From: Mycobacterium sp.
GTDB lineage: Bacteria; Actinomycetota; Actinomycetes; Mycobacteriales; Mycobacteriaceae
Assembly: GCA_018500005.2 (NCBI GenBank)
Contig: JAHBAP020000302.1
Coordinates: forward strand, 1-6,928
Reading direction: 5' to 3'
DNA length: 6,928 bases
In this document: positions 6,625-6,928 of the stretch, one piece after another
How positions within the stretch are numbered: the stretch's first letter is position 1
How the letters are laid out: the number at the start of each line of letters is the position of its first letter
The notes under the pieces: generated by a model
Databases searched by the model: none
What the model was told of the DNA's origin: nothing
What the model saw: only the letters and a program-made list of their open reading frames with translations
Made by a program: the position numbers and the translations under genes

Positions 6625-6928
6625 TCACGGCGGACCGGCCTTGTAACCCACCCCTCGAACGGTCAACACCACCTGCGGGTTCTCCGGATCCTTCTCGACC
6701 TTGGCCCGCAACCGCTGAACATGCACGTTCACCAGACGGGTGTCGGCGGGGTGGCGATATCCCCACACCTGCTCGAGGAGCACATCTCGAGTAAACACCT
6801 GCCGCGGTTTGCGTGCCAACGCCACCAGCAGGTCGAATTCCAGCGGGGTCAACGAGATCTGCTCGCCATCGCGGGTGACCTTGTGGGCCGGCACGTCGAT
6901 CTCGATATCGTTGATGGACAGCATCTCA
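6625..6928 (-). CDS. mtrA: Response regulator MtrA, C-terminal DNA-binding part (cut by window edge)
   Basis: About 100 C-terminal residues are present; the receiver domain lies beyond the right edge. The visible part is a complete OmpR/PhoB-type winged helix: LTPLEFDLLVALARKPRQVF, then VFTRDVLLEQVWGY, the recognition helix TRLVNVHVQRLRAKVE, and the C-terminal wing VVLTVRGVGYKAGPP. It differs from the M. tuberculosis protein at only a few remembered positions (e.g. SINDIE, KVTRDGE, NPQVV). MtrA is an essential regulator in M. tuberculosis that binds the chromosome origin and promoters of dnaA and cell-wall hydrolase genes such as ripA; this is family knowledge. The internal methionine MLSINDIE seen at the edge is not the start of the gene. 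Confidence 0.96.
   Translation of the reverse strand, partial: EMLSINDIEIDVPAHKVTRDGEQISLTPLEFDLLVALARKPRQVFTRDVLLEQVWGYRHPADTRLVNVHVQRLRAKVEKDPENPQVVLTVRGVGYKAGPP

Noticed and set aside
1..6928. tRNA, rRNA, CRISPR array, insertion sequence or attachment site
   Set aside because: I saw no cloverleaf, spaced short repeats, transposase motifs or terminal inverted repeats. The inserted-looking block has no visible mobile-element boundary.

Overview
The window is high-GC DNA from a mycobacterium or a close mycolic-acid actinomycete. The right half carries the mtrA-mtrB-lpqB operon on the minus strand. The MtrB and MtrA products match remembered Mycobacterium tuberculosis proteins over long stretches, and GTG starts, 4-base stop/start overlaps and lipobox signal peptides fit that group. 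Several residue-level differences from M. tuberculosis (a shorter MtrB tail, a changed linker region) point to a non-tuberculous species, which I cannot name.

Layout from left to right: the 5' part of a comF-type phosphoribosyltransferase gene (minus, cut by the left edge); a 259-bp divergent intergenic region; two small paralogous lipoprotein genes in tandem (plus), each preceded by a near-identical 18-bp element that contains a possible four-codon leader ORF; a very strong hairpin between the second lipoprotein gene and a convergent gene; a NarL/DegS-type sensor histidine kinase (minus); a 79-bp divergent promoter region; a LuxR/NarL-type response regulator (plus); and then, ending 9 bp away in convergent orientation, lpqB, mtrB and the C-terminal part of mtrA (all minus).

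MtrA, MtrB and LpqB form one known signalling unit. MtrB is the membrane sensor kinase, MtrA the OmpR-class regulator of cell-division and cell-wall genes, and LpqB an exported lipoprotein that works with MtrB. In M. tuberculosis the comF-like gene lies a short way downstream of lpqB on the same strand. Here about 2.85 kb lies between them, made of a second, divergently arranged two-component system and the lipoprotein pair, with transcription in both directions. This four-gene block reads as an insertion or lineage-specific accessory module in an otherwise conserved locus.

The parts most worth following up are the duplicated leader-plus-lipoprotein cassette (two elements exactly 400 bp apart), the 18-bp-arm hairpin that overlaps the end of the kinase gene, and the question of whether the accessory two-component system controls the lipoproteins. 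Function for the two lipoproteins cannot be assigned from sequence.
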